NCBI GenBank assembly: GCA_965198415.1 | Contig: CBDAPN010000031.1 | Span: 615,413 to 679,412, forward strand | Origin: Endozoicomonas sp965198415 | GTDB lineage: Bacteria; Pseudomonadota; Gammaproteobacteria; Pseudomonadales; Endozoicomonadaceae | Length of the DNA: 64,000 nt | Direction: 5' to 3' | Shown here: one piece after another, positions 9,049 through 17,389 of the stretch | Position numbering within the stretch: the first letter of the stretch is position 1 | Layout of the letters: every line of letters starts with the position of its first letter | Position numbers and translations under genes: made by a program | The notes under the pieces: generated by a model | The model's input: only the letters and a program-made list of their open reading frames with translations | Database searches by the model: none | What the model was told of the DNA's origin: nothing

Positions 9049-9750
9049 ATGGATGTGAGTAAATCTCAAACGGCGACGACGGTGGTCACCATTGATGGTC
9101 CGGGCGGCTCTGGCAAAGGCACGGTTGCGGCATTGCTGGCCCGGGAACTGGGCTGGGGGCTGCTCGATAGCGGCGCTTTGTATCGTTTAACGGCGCTGGC
9201 AGCGATGAATCACGGCGTTGATTTCACCGACGAACCCTCTTTGGAGGTCTTGGCAGGGCACTTGGATGTGCAATTTGTGCCGGCTCAACAGGGCGGTGGC
9301 CTGAACATCATTCTTGAAGGTGAGCGGGTGGGCGAAACCCTACGCACAGAAGAGGTGGGTACGATGGCCTCAAAAGTTGCTGCACTGCCCGGCGTAAGAC
9401 ATGCCCTGTTACAGCGACAACGAGACTTTGCCGAGCCGCCGGGGCTGATTGCCGACGGTCGGGACATGGGCACAGTGGTGTTCCCACAGGCCGCGCTCAA
9501 AGTATTTCTCACCGCCAGTGCCGAAGAACGTGCAAAAAGACGTTATGAGCAGTTGCAACAAAAAGGGATTGATGCTAGTTTTGATCGCCTTTTGGCAGAT
9601 ATTCAGGCCAGAGATGAGCGTGACACGCAACGCAGTATTTCGCCATTGAAGCCGGCCGATGATGCCATCATTCTTGATAGCACTCGCATGAACATTCATG
9701 AAGTGTTCAATGCCGTGCTAGAGCAAATGCGTTTGAAGGGTCTTCTTTAG
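9049..9750 (+). CDS. cmk: cytidylate (CMP/dCMP) kinase
   Basis: Phosphorylates CMP and dCMP with ATP for nucleotide and phospholipid precursor supply. The P-loop GPGGSGKGTV is near the N terminus, followed by LLDSGALYRLTALAA and DGRDMGTVVFPQA, all typical of Cmk. Start choice is uncertain. ATG 9004 overlaps the aroA stop (TAATG) but adds 15 unconserved residues. ATG 9049 gives 233 aa, near the usual ~225-230. GTG 9055, two codons later, has better spacing (9 bases) from AAAGG at 9041-9045. The cmk-rpsA order is widely conserved. Note that rpsA does not overlap: a hairpin with a T-run separates them. Confidence 0.93.
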   Translation: MDVSKSQTATTVVTIDGPGGSGKGTVAALLARELGWGLLDSGALYRLTALAAMNHGVDFTDEPSLEVLAGHLDVQFVPAQQGGGLNIILEGERVGETLRTEEVGTMASKVAALPGVRHALLQRQRDFAEPPGLIADGRDMGTVVFPQAALKVFLTASAEERAKRRYEQLQQKGIDASFDRLLADIQARDERDTQRSISPLKPADDAIILDSTRMNIHEVFNAVLEQMRLKGLL

Positions 9751-9767
9751 CGCCATTTGCGCCGATC

Positions 9768-9796
9768 AGGGTTACACAATAACCCTGTAGTTTTTT
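9768..9796 (+). terminator. terminator/attenuator between cmk and rpsA
   Basis: AGGGTTA (9768-9774) pairs with TAACCCT (9780-9786) around a 5-base loop. GTAG and six T follow. The stem is only 7 bp with three A/T pairs, so read-through into rpsA is likely. Confidence 0.6.
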
Positions 9797-9950
9797 GGAG
9801 GTTTGCCCGGGGGTTAAGCCAGCATTACCCGAGCCAAACCTGAGATGAGTAACCCATACTCGCTGGCAGTATGGATGACAAACAGTGCGACGCATGCGGT
9901 ATAAACCGGCTGCAATGACACCAGCGTGTCGCACTGCCACAGGAAAAATC

Positions 9951-11630
9951 ATGAGCGAAAGCTTTGCAGAACTGTTTGAAGAGAGCCTGAAAGAAGTTGA
10001 AATGAAGCCCGGTGCCATTGTGACTGGTACCGTGGTAGATATCGACAGCGACTGGGTGACCGTTCACGCTGGACTGAAGTCTGAAGGCGTTATCCCTAAG
10101 TCCCAGTTTGTTAACGAAGCTGGCGAGCTGGCCATTGCCATTGGGGACGACGTTCAGGTAGCTCTCGACGCCGTAGAAGACGGCTTCGGTGAAACCCGCC
10201 TCTCCCGTGAAAAAGCCAAACGTATGGAAGCCTGGAAGGAACTTGAAAAAGCCTTCGAAGCAGAAGACGTTGTTAAAGGTGTGATCAGCGGTAAGGTCAA
10301 AGGCGGCTTCACTGTGGATGTTGCAACCATCCGTGCGTTCCTGCCAGGCTCTTTGGTTGACGTGCGTCCGGTTCGTGACACCGCACACCTTGAAGGCAAA
10401 GAGCTGGAATTCAAGGTTATCAAGCTGGATCAGAAGCGCAACAACGTGGTGGTTTCCCGTCGCAGCGTTCTGGAAGCTGAAAACAGTGCCGAGCGTGAGC
10501 AGTTGCTGGGCTCTTTGCAAGAAGGTCTGGAAGTTAAGGGTATCGTCAAGAACCTCACCGACTACGGTGCGTTCGTTGACCTCGGTGGTGTTGACGGCCT
10601 GCTGCACATCACTGACATGGCCTGGAAGCGCATCAAGCATCCGAGCGAAATCGTTAACGTGGGTGACGAAATCAACGTTAAGGTTCTGAAATTCGACCGC
10701 GACCGCAACCGTGTATCCCTGGGCCTGAAGCAGCTGGGTGAAGATCCATGGATTGCCATCACCAAACGTTTCCCTGAAGGTGCCCGTGCCTCTGGCCGTG
10801 TAACCAACCTGACTGACTACGGCTGCTTTGTTGAGCTGGAAGAAGGTGTTGAAGGTCTGGTACACGTTTCTGAAATGGACTGGACCAACAAGAACATTCA
10901 CCCATCCAAGGTTGTTAACCTGGGTGACGAGGTTGAAGTTCAGGTGCTGGACATTGACGAAGAGCGTCGTCGTATTTCTCTGGGTATCAAGCAGTGCAAA
11001 ACGAACCCTTGGGAAGACTTCTCCGGCTCATTCAACAAGGGCGACAAGCTCTCCGGCAAGATCAAGTCCATTACTGACTTCGGTATCTTCATTGGTCTGG
11101 ACGGCGGTATTGATGGTCTGGTGCATCTGTCTGACATTTCCTGGAACGAGTCCGGCGAAGAAGCTGTTCGTCAGTACCGTAAGGGCGATGAAGTAGAAGC
11201 CGTTATTCTGGCCATCGACGCAGAGCGTGAGCGCATCTCTCTGGGCATCAAACAGCTGTCTGAAGATCCGTTCAATGCCTATGCTGGCCTGAATGAAAAA
11301 GGTTCCATCGTTAAGGGTATCGTCAAGGAAGTCACTGCCAAAGCTGCGGTAGTAGAGCTGGCTCAGGACGTTCTGGCGACTCTGAAAGCGTCTGAAATCA
11401 GCGTTGATCGTGTTGAAGATGCGACCAATGTTCTGAAAGAAGGCGAAGAGGTCGAAGCGCGTATCATCAGCATCGATCGCAAAAACCGCAACATCAGTCT
11501 CTCCATCAAGGCGAAAGACCAGGCTGACGAGAAAGCGGCTATGAAAGAGCTGCGCTCCAAGCAGGAAGAAGAAGCTTCCGGTCCGACCACCATTGGTGAT
11601 CTGATCAAGGCTCAGATGGAAAACAAGTAA
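9951..11630 (+). CDS. rpsA: 30S ribosomal protein S1
   Basis: RNA-binding ribosomal protein that docks mRNA on the 30S subunit. It has 559 aa with six S1 (OB-fold) repeats. Repeats 3-6 are recognisable by phrases such as LTDYGAFVDLGGVDGLLHITDM, LTDYGCFVELEEGVEGLVHVSEM and ITDFGIFIGLDGGIDGLVHLSD. ATG 9951 (MSESFAELFEESL) is chosen over an in-frame ATG at 9885 because AGGA at 9941-9944 precedes it and the N terminus matches the family. Ribosomal S1 often represses its own translation; no specific element was recognised in the 200-base leader. A very strong terminator follows. Confidence 0.97.
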   Translation: MSESFAELFEESLKEVEMKPGAIVTGTVVDIDSDWVTVHAGLKSEGVIPKSQFVNEAGELAIAIGDDVQVALDAVEDGFGETRLSREKAKRMEAWKELEKAFEAEDVVKGVISGKVKGGFTVDVATIRAFLPGSLVDVRPVRDTAHLEGKELEFKVIKLDQKRNNVVVSRRSVLEAENSAEREQLLGSLQEGLEVKGIVKNLTDYGAFVDLGGVDGLLHITDMAWKRIKHPSEIVNVGDEINVKVLKFDRDRNRVSLGLKQLGEDPWIAITKRFPEGARASGRVTNLTDYGCFVELEEGVEGLVHVSEMDWTNKNIHPSKVVNLGDEVEVQVLDIDEERRRISLGIKQCKTNPWEDFSGSFNKGDKLSGKIKSITDFGIFIGLDGGIDGLVHLSDISWNESGEEAVRQYRKGDEVEAVILAIDAERERISLGIKQLSEDPFNAYAGLNEKGSIVKGIVKEVTAKAAVVELAQDVLATLKASEISVDRVEDATNVLKEGEEVEARIISIDRKNRNISLSIKAKDQADEKAAMKELRSKQEEEASGPTTIGDLIKAQMENK

Positions 11631-11660
11631 TCCGTCGGTCTTCTGCCTGCCCGGTGTAGG

Positions 11661-11697
11661 AAAAAAACCGCGAGTGTATTTACCTCGCGGTTTTTTT
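11661..11697 (+). terminator. rho-independent terminator after rpsA
   Basis: CCGCGAG (11668-11674) pairs with CTCGCGG (11684-11690). The stem is extended by the flanking A-run (11661-11667) against the T-run (11691-11697). The A-run means it could act in both directions. Confidence 0.92.
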
Positions 11698-11846
11698 ATT
11701 GGTAGTTTTTATCCACGAATCAAAGGCTTGCTTGATTTCTCGATGTGGGTTAGCTAGGGTAGAACCTTATTGATTTTTTTAAGACCATTGCAGTGTTCAG
11801 GGCAGTATCCTGACACTCCGGGAACGGCAGGGAAAGGAAAACGAAG

Positions 11847-12155
11847 ATGACCCGGTCAGAACTTATTGAGCGGATTGCCCAGCTGCAACCGCAGCTCTCT
11901 ATCAAGGATATTGAGCTAGCAGTTAAAACGATTATTGAGCAAATGTCGCACTCGCTGGCCCATGGTGAGCGCATTGAAATCAGGGGCTTTGGCAGTTTCT
12001 CGCTTCATTACCGTGCCCCGAGGGTGGGGCGAAATCCAAAAACCGGTGAGTCCGTCAGCCTCGATGGCAAATACGTCCCCCACTTTAAACCGGGAAAAGA
12101 GCTTCGTGAGCGAGTGAATCACGGCTTGCAGGCTGGCCTTGAAGGGTTTGATTAA
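11847..12155 (+). CDS. ihfB: integration host factor subunit beta
   Basis: DNA-bending protein acting as a heterodimer with IhfA in recombination, replication and transcription. It has 102 aa. The HU/IHF fold is clear, with MTRSELIERIAQLQP at the start, IEIRGFGSFSL, and the DNA-intercalating beta-arm GRNPKTGESV containing the conserved proline. It is preceded by AGGAAAACGAAG. The position between rpsA and lapA is conserved in gammaproteobacteria and distinguishes it from ihfA and hupB. Confidence 0.95.
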   Translation: MTRSELIERIAQLQPQLSIKDIELAVKTIIEQMSHSLAHGERIEIRGFGSFSLHYRAPRVGRNPKTGESVSLDGKYVPHFKPGKELRERVNHGLQAGLEGFD

Positions 12156-12181
12156 GGGTTTGACCGGTTGTGAATTGAATT

Positions 12182-12544
12182 ATGGCGGATTCCAGATTGG
12201 CTATTGTCCAGCGCAGTTTTTCGGTGATTGCCCTATCGATCATAAAGCGCCTGTTGATGTTGGCGTTGTTTGTGGTGTTGTTGGTTTTTTTTGTCAATTT
12301 CACCTTGTCCAATACCATGCAAGTTGCCTTGGATATAGCGGGTTTTACCCTTCCCGCCGTCAGTAGCGCAGCGCTGGTCATGGTGTCGTTTGTGCTGGGT
12401 GGTTTTTTGGCGCTGCTGGTTTCACTGTGGTTGGTTATTCGCCTGCACTGGACCAATAAAAGTTTGCACAGAAAGTTAAAGCGCCGTGATGCAGAGCTTC
12501 ATAAGCTACGGTCCAGCACTCTCAAAGGCCTGACGGATGCCTGA
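12182..12544 (+). CDS. lapA: lipopolysaccharide assembly protein LapA-like (DUF1049)
   Basis: Small inner-membrane protein of 120 aa. Two hydrophobic segments, at about residues 22-43 and 60-83, are followed by a basic, helical cytoplasmic tail (KSLHRKLKRRDAELHKLRS). In E. coli LapA works with LapB in controlling LpxC turnover and LPS assembly. The last bases overlap the lapB start by 8 bases, so the two are probably translationally coupled. The ribosome binding site is weak. Confidence 0.85.
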   Translation: MADSRLAIVQRSFSVIALSIIKRLLMLALFVVLLVFFVNFTLSNTMQVALDIAGFTLPAVSSAALVMVSFVLGGFLALLVSLWLVIRLHWTNKSLHRKLKRRDAELHKLRSSTLKGLTDA

Positions 12545-13709
12545 TATTGTTTTATTGGGTGTAATTCTTGCGGCAATTGTTATTGGCTACCTCCTCGGAA
12601 GGCGTGACCAGGAAAGAAAAAAATCCGCAGCACGGGGGCGGGTCTCCAAAGATTACTTTGTAGGCCTTAATTATCTTATTAATGAGCAGACCGATGAGGC
12701 CATTGATGTCTTTATCAAGGCGCTGGACATCAAAAACGATACGGTGGACACCTATCTGGCCCTTGGCAGTTTATTCAGCAAGCGCGGTGAAGTGGAAAAA
12801 TCAATCCGGGTCCATCAGGATCTGCTCGCCCGGCCAAGTCTGACCGCCACGCAATCCTATCAGGTACAGCTGGCTCTGGCGCAAAATTACGCCTCGGCGG
12901 GGCTGCTGGACCGTTCTGAAACCATCCTTAATGATCTCAGCCACCAAAACCATCCCTTGCGAGAACAGGCATTGCAGCAACTGCTGCGAGTCTATGAGCA
13001 AGAGCGTGATTGGGAGCAAGCGGTAGAAGTGGCGAACACGTTGCGCCCTATTCGGGGTGAGCAGTTCAGCATCGTCTTGGCTCATTACTATTGTGAACTG
13101 TGTGAGATTGCCCTGCGCCACAATGACCGGGTTACCGCCCGGCGGCTGCTGCGACAGGCGTTCGCCCGCGACCGAAACAGTGTTCGTGCCAGCCTGCTGC
13201 TCGGGCAGATGGCGTTTGATGAGGGCAGTTACAAAAGTTCGGTAAAAACCCTACAGAAAATAGCCGCTCAAGACATTAGCTTTGTGCCGCTTGCCTTGCC
13301 GTTATTGGAAAAAGCCTGTCGTCATACCGGGGATTTACGAGGCTATGAAGACTACCTGAACCAATGCCTGCATGGGCATCCGACCACGGCGGTAATTATT
13401 GCCATGGCGCGCTTGTTTGTCAGTGAATCCGGCCAGGCCCGGGCGTTAAATTTTCTGACCACCCAGCTTGAGCGCCATCCCACACTGAAAGGGCTTAATG
13501 AGCTGGTGGGTCTTCAGCGGCAGTTTCGCCGTGGACTGCCTGAGAGTATGCTGGCGCTGATTCAGCGCTTAACTGAGCGCTTGCTGGCGCAGAAGCCGGT
13601 ATTTTCCTGTACCTCCTGTGGCTTCTCCGGCAAAGAGCTGCACTGGCAGTGCCCGCGTTGTCATCATTGGGGAACGATTAAGCCCATTCAGGGTTTTGAG
13701 GGGGAGTAG
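12537..13709 (+). CDS. lapB: lipopolysaccharide assembly protein LapB (TPR, rubredoxin-type zinc domain)
   Basis: 390 aa. An N-terminal membrane anchor (residues ~3-20, IVLLGVILAAIVIGYLLG) leads into a chain of tetratricopeptide repeats through most of the protein. A C-terminal rubredoxin-like metal site has cysteines at 358, 361, 372 and 375 (CTSCGF...CPRC). In E. coli LapB (YciM) brings LpxC to FtsH for degradation and so balances LPS against phospholipid. The start overlaps lapA. This is the last gene of the conserved housekeeping run. Confidence 0.93.
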   Translation: MPDIVLLGVILAAIVIGYLLGRRDQERKKSAARGRVSKDYFVGLNYLINEQTDEAIDVFIKALDIKNDTVDTYLALGSLFSKRGEVEKSIRVHQDLLARPSLTATQSYQVQLALAQNYASAGLLDRSETILNDLSHQNHPLREQALQQLLRVYEQERDWEQAVEVANTLRPIRGEQFSIVLAHYYCELCEIALRHNDRVTARRLLRQAFARDRNSVRASLLLGQMAFDEGSYKSSVKTLQKIAAQDISFVPLALPLLEKACRHTGDLRGYEDYLNQCLHGHPTTAVIIAMARLFVSESGQARALNFLTTQLERHPTLKGLNELVGLQRQFRRGLPESMLALIQRLTERLLAQKPVFSCTSCGFSGKELHWQCPRCHHWGTIKPIQGFEGE

Positions 13710-14235
13710 TCGTTTGTGTTAATGCAAACGTAAGCGCCTATTTCATTCGCATCCTACCGCTCTGCTCTCAAATCCGAAACCACAGGCCTTTAGAGAATGC
13801 ACCAAAGCGCATGAAAACTGCTCATGATGAAACCGCTCGGGAGTCTGGCTTGCAACAATCAGTCGGGTGTCGTCAAAATGGCATTAAAGGCTCTCAGTTC
13901 TGATATTGGAAAAAGAAGCGTAACCCAAGAAAATACAGCCAACACCAGAGACAACTAAACAGACTGCATTTGTTTTAGTAGCGATCAGCTCTGACCAACC
14001 TGCCGTTTTATCTATCGAATGACTCCGTGGTATCAAGGTGTCCGGAATCCTGGCATCGAATGCCACGTTGACAAAAACACTCAGTGAGGCACTGATATGA
14101 ATCCGGTGATTCGTTCCTCTGTATCGCTGACCAATGTCTCGCAACCCTGTGGACTTTCGATGAAAAAATACAGAGTATCCACTTTTTGAGAACTGATTTT
14201 GGGGTGTCCTGTAATTTGTTTCATTGTTCAGTCTC
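13710..14235. other. non-coding / decayed segment between lapB and the EamA gene
   Basis: This stretch of 526 bases has no confident gene. CGTTTG (13711-13716) and CAAACG (13725-13730) form a small hairpin after lapB without a T-run. On the minus strand a 47-codon reading frame (14224 to 14081, MKQITGHPKISSQK...) begins 12 bases after the EamA stop. It overlaps another, TTG-started frame ending at 13884; neither was recognised. A degenerate copy (about 70% over 46 bases) of the palindromic repeat at 16411 and 17287 occupies about 14171-14216. The segment may therefore be the remnant of a mobile or repetitive element. Confidence 0.5.
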
Positions 14236-15144
14236 TTATCGTTGTGAAGATGCCACCGGTGCTTGAGTCATCTCGCACCGTTGTTTTTCTGTTTTCGGAC
14301 GAGCCATATAAACAGAGGCAATGATGGCAAATGCACCGACAATTTGTAGCTGAGTAAAAGACTGATCAAGGAAGATATAGCCGAGCAAACAGGCGGATAC
14401 TGAACTGAGAAACCCAAGGAAAGACGTCGTGACCGGATTTAACGTTTCAATACCACGGAACCAAACAAAGTAACCAAATACCCCACCGATCATACTTAAG
14501 TAGGCATAACCGGCAACATTTAGAGCCGTCAGTGCTTGAGGGAAGTCCTCATACCAAAGGGCAATCGGCAACAGTATCAAACCACCCAGCGTCAACTGCC
14601 AGCCTGTAAAACCAAGTAAAGACATGTCTTCAGGGCGCCCCCAATGTTTCGTCAGTAAAATGCCCAGCGCCATACTGCATGTCCCTATTAAACCGATTAG
14701 AACTCCCCACCAGTTCAGCTCGCCGGGGCTATTCAGGACTAAGAGGCAAATACCAGTGATACCCACCACGGCAGAGACGACATGCGTTACGCTGAGTTTG
14801 TTTTGAAAGAAAATCACCCCCAACCCCATGACAATGAGTGGCTGAGTCGACATGACTAAAGCAGCGAGTCCTCCGGGCAAGTAGTAAGCTGCGGCAAACA
14901 AGCAATAGAAGAACAGCCCAATATTAAGCAGCCCAAGCACTGCGATTTTCCCCCACCAGATGCCACTTGGCCGGATCTTGCAAAACAACAGCAGAGCCAA
15001 TCCCGCTCCAAGTGCTCGTATAACAGATGCCAATAAAGGTAAGTCTGCAGGCAGTAGCTCCGTTGTGACGATATACGTACTGCCCCATACAATGGGGGCC
15101 AGCGCTGTCAGAGCAACATTCATCAAGATTTGATATTTATCCAT
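14236..15144 (-). CDS. EamA-family (DMT superfamily) membrane transporter
   Basis: 302 aa, almost entirely hydrophobic, with about ten transmembrane segments arranged as two EamA repeats. The N-terminal repeat begins at LTALAPIVWGSTYIVTTELLP, and GVIFFQNKLSVTHVVSAVVGITG is typical of the family. Members export amino acids, drugs or other small metabolites; the substrate here is unknown. I chose ATG at 15144 (MDKYQILMNVALT). An in-frame ATG at 15219 adds 25 residues that overlap the upstream gene. The start codon overlaps the stop of the broken UPRTase-like gene (ATGGATAA), so the two were one operon. A MarR regulator diverges from it. Confidence 0.88.
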   Translation of the reverse strand: MDKYQILMNVALTALAPIVWGSTYIVTTELLPADLPLLASVIRALGAGLALLLFCKIRPSGIWWGKIAVLGLLNIGLFFYCLFAAAYYLPGGLAALVMSTQPLIVMGLGVIFFQNKLSVTHVVSAVVGITGICLLVLNSPGELNWWGVLIGLIGTCSMALGILLTKHWGRPEDMSLLGFTGWQLTLGGLILLPIALWYEDFPQALTALNVAGYAYLSMIGGVFGYFVWFRGIETLNPVTTSFLGFLSSVSACLLGYIFLDQSFTQLQIVGAFAIIASVYMARPKTEKQRCEMTQAPVASSQR

Positions 15145-15599
15145 GGTTTTGTGCCGTGTAGGTCTCGAAACAACGGTCTGCAAAATCTCCAATGCCAGAT
15201 CGCATGAAAGGTTCGCCATTCATGGCTTCGTCAATAGTTGTTGTGATCCGTTGAACTGAAGGAAAGTGAGAATGGAAGTATTCTGGCAATTTGGTGACTG
15301 TATCCGTTTGAATGTGGATATTATCAAAAGGTTGTTCTGGGAACATCGGCTTAAACTCTCGCTCCATACTTTCGCCAGTACGCAGACGCCACAATTGCCT
15401 TTTGAAAACATTTTCCCTGGTTCACATCACCAATCAGTGTCGTGTCAGGCTGAGCTGAATAATTCATCAACTGTCGTACAACCTGATCACTCAAATGCGT
15501 GAATGTGCTTAAGTCAGCGTGCTGGTCGCGGACTTTAGTATGCAGGTAAGCCAGATAGGGCGCATGGGACAAAACATCAACGTTTCCTTGAAGATGCAT
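15137..15599 (-). pseudogene. broken uracil phosphoribosyltransferase-like gene
   Basis: Two minus-strand frames together resemble the ends of a UPRTase. The N-terminal piece (15599 leftward, ATG after AAAGGAA) has the family's opening pattern (VLSHAPYLAYLHTKVRD...FTHLSDQVVRQLMNYSA). It runs out of frame near 15390 and ends at the stop at 15351. The other frame resumes with LRTGESMEREFKPMFPEQP and ends TIDEAMN...SGIGDFADRCF, which matches the C-terminal GLGDAGDR signature of UPRTases. One frameshift separates them. The combined ~154 codons are also well short of the usual ~208 aa, and the PRPP-binding loop (DPMLATG type) is absent. The gene therefore appears both frameshifted and internally deleted. 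Family assignment is by eye. Confidence 0.6.
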
Positions 15600-15650
15600 A
15601 GTGCTTTTCCTTTTTAGTGATTGTTACTGACAACATTAGTGGTAGAATGC

Positions 15651-15747
15651 TTCTAACTTTTTAGAAAGTAACTTTTTTATAAGATATTTCTGTGAACGAT
15701 ACTCGCAAGAAAACTTTTTTCCAAGTATCTTTTTAAAAAAATATCTT
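15651..15747. promoter_or_regulatory. divergent control region with candidate MarR operators
   Basis: The 159-base gap between the divergent UPRTase/EamA operon and the marR-like gene is very AT-rich and palindromic. TTCTAA (15651-15656) and TTAGAA (15661-15666) are perfect arms 4 bases apart. AAGTATCTT...AAATATCTT (15723-15747) is a 25-base near-palindrome just before the regulator's ribosome binding site. MarR proteins usually bind such sites in divergent promoters; binding here is inferred. Confidence 0.45.
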
Positions 15748-15758
15748 AAGGAGCGAAA

Positions 15759-16244
15759 ATGCAATACGATCATGTAGACCGTTTGTTGGTGCAGTGGCAA
15801 CATCAACGACCCGATCTAGACCCATCACCGATGGGTGTCATTGGCCGTTTAAGCCGGATGAGCAGGATTATTGATAAAAAGTTGAATAAAGTATTTAAAA
15901 ACAATCAGTTAAGATCGGTTGAGTTCGATATCTTAGCCACCTTGAGGCGTTTTAACGAACCGATGACACCCACCGAACTGTATCAGACACTGATGCTGTC
16001 GTCCGGCGCAATAAGTACGCGTATTGAGGAGTTAGTGAAGCGAGAGTTGATTGAACGTATCGCAAGCCCAGAAGATAGAAGAAGCTGTAGCGTCGTACTA
16101 ACAAATGAAGGTAAGGCATTGATTGATAAAATTATTGAGGAACATATTATCAATGAAAAAGCCATCCTTGACCCACTGACAGGCGAACAACGTGAGCAGT
16201 TGGCCAGCCTACTCAGAACTTGGCTGTTGACCAACGAATACTAA
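15759..16244 (+). CDS. MarR-family transcriptional regulator
   Basis: 161 aa with a winged helix-turn-helix: PMTPTELYQTLMLSSGAISTRIEELVKRELIERIASPEDRRS is the DNA-binding core including the wing (PEDRR), at about residues 66-110. Flanking N- and C-terminal helices would dimerise. It is preceded by a good ribosome binding site (TTAAGGAG). It is transcribed away from the EamA transporter and shares the palindromic control region, so it probably represses that operon and itself in response to a small ligand. The ligand is unknown. A palindromic repeat ~170 bases downstream (16411) could terminate its transcript. Confidence 0.92.
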   Translation: MQYDHVDRLLVQWQHQRPDLDPSPMGVIGRLSRMSRIIDKKLNKVFKNNQLRSVEFDILATLRRFNEPMTPTELYQTLMLSSGAISTRIEELVKRELIERIASPEDRRSCSVVLTNEGKALIDKIIEEHIINEKAILDPLTGEQREQLASLLRTWLLTNEY

Positions 16245-16410
16245 TTTCTCAAGCCTGTAGTTTTTTACACCAATAAATAGATATAAATAAATATCTAAGA
16301 AGAAAGATACTTTATAGAATGCAAAATTCCGGTGTCTTAATTTTAAATACATAGTTGTATGTAGGGAAATTCGCTTATTATGAGCACTTTTTTGGATCAG
16401 TTTGAGTTGA

Positions 16411-16461
16411 TTAAAAGACACCCATTTTTTAAAAACTGATTTTTGGGTGTTTTTTATCGAA
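16411..16461. repeat. 51-bp palindromic repeat, left copy (terminator-like)
   Basis: Identical to 17287-17337 at 50 of 51 positions. Arms AAAAGACACCCA (16413-16424) and TGGGTGTTTTTT (16444-16455) pair with one G-U wobble around a 19-base loop. The run of T in the right arm would let it terminate marR. A diverged third copy lies at 14171-14216. Confidence 0.8.
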
Positions 16462-16504
16462 CTGGCTTAATGACCGTTTTGTAAAACATCCGAAGGACTT
16501 TCTT

Positions 16505-17290
16505 ATGAGTGATAAGCATCCAGTGAAAGGTGTCATTTTTGATATTGATGGGACGCTGGTTAGCAACAATCAGCCTCTTCCCGGTGCGATAGAGGCTTTG
16601 GCCAGTTTACGGGCACGTGGCGTGATGCTGCGTTTGGTAACCAATACCACAAGCAGAACGGCTGAGCAATTAGGCGCGGTGTTAAGGGCGTTAGGTTTCG
16701 ATATTCAAGACAATGAAATTATGACCTCTGTTGATATGTGTCTCGATTTTCTCCGGCAGAACTACCACGATCAGGCCGGGTACCTAGCCATTCCTGAGGG
16801 GATTCAAAGCCAGTTCGCCAAGATACGGCAAACAAGCAATTACCCTGCCTTTGTCGTTCTGGGCGATTTGGATGAGGCGTTTGATTATGAGGTGCTAAAT
16901 CGTGTGTTTAACTATATGAGAAATGGCGCTCAGTTGATCACGTTTCACCGCAACCCATTTTTCTTTCGTAACGGCAAAACATGGTTGGACAGCGGCGCTT
17001 TTACCCTCGCTCTGGAACTCATTTGCGATAAGAAAGCCATAGTGACTGGCAAACCCTCGCCGGAAATGTTTGAGCGTGCTGTTTTATCGATGGGCTTGGA
17101 AAAACACGAGGTAATCGTGGTAGGAGATGATGTGTCGAGCGACATCATGGGCGCTAAACAAGCGGGGCTTACCGGATATTTGGTGGCGACGGGTAAGTTT
17201 AAGCCAGAACATGTCGGTGAGCATCGCCTCAGTGAAAAATTACTGCTTAAAAATGTGTTCGAAGTGGTTAATAGTTGTGTGGATAATTAA
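16505..17290 (+). CDS. HAD-superfamily (subfamily IIA, LHPP/NagD-like) phosphatase
   Basis: 261 aa. HAD motif I is FDIDGTL (nucleophile Asp13, acid Asp15). Motif II is VTNTTSRT, motif III the lysine in VTGKPSPEMF, and motif IV GDDVSSDIMGA. The C2-type cap between motifs II and III puts it in subfamily IIA, with bacterial relatives of phospholysine phosphohistidine inorganic pyrophosphate phosphatase. The natural substrate is not predictable. ATG 16505 follows GAAGGA with normal spacing. The gene is a single unit bracketed by two near-identical 51-bp palindromes, one of which overlaps its stop codon. That arrangement suggests independent transcription and possible acquisition as a cassette. 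Confidence 0.88.
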   Translation: MSDKHPVKGVIFDIDGTLVSNNQPLPGAIEALASLRARGVMLRLVTNTTSRTAEQLGAVLRALGFDIQDNEIMTSVDMCLDFLRQNYHDQAGYLAIPEGIQSQFAKIRQTSNYPAFVVLGDLDEAFDYEVLNRVFNYMRNGAQLITFHRNPFFFRNGKTWLDSGAFTLALELICDKKAIVTGKPSPEMFERAVLSMGLEKHEVIVVGDDVSSDIMGAKQAGLTGYLVATGKFKPEHVGEHRLSEKLLLKNVFEVVNSCVDN

Positions 17291-17337
17291 AAGACACCCA
17301 TTTTTTAAAAACTGATTTTTGGGTGTCTTTTATCGAA
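17287..17337. repeat. 51-bp palindromic repeat, right copy (terminator of HAD gene)
   Basis: Perfect 12-bp arms AAAAGACACCCA (17289-17300) / TGGGTGTCTTTT (17320-17331) around a 19-base loop. The repeat begins inside the HAD stop codon region. It most likely terminates that gene, and because it is symmetrical it may also terminate the convergent gene ending at 17390. Confidence 0.82.
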
Positions 17338-17389
17338 ACTTCTGTTTATTGAGCGCTTATCTTCGATATTGCTGGCCTTTAAGGCCGCT

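Noticed and set aside
9825..10901. 358-codon minus-strand frame opposite rpsA
   Set aside because: Antisense of conserved S1 repeats; its composition reflects the codon bias of rpsA.
16209..16421. Minus-strand 70-codon frame after marR
   Set aside because: AT-rich intergenic sequence; it overlaps the marR 3' end and the palindromic repeat and has no ribosome site.
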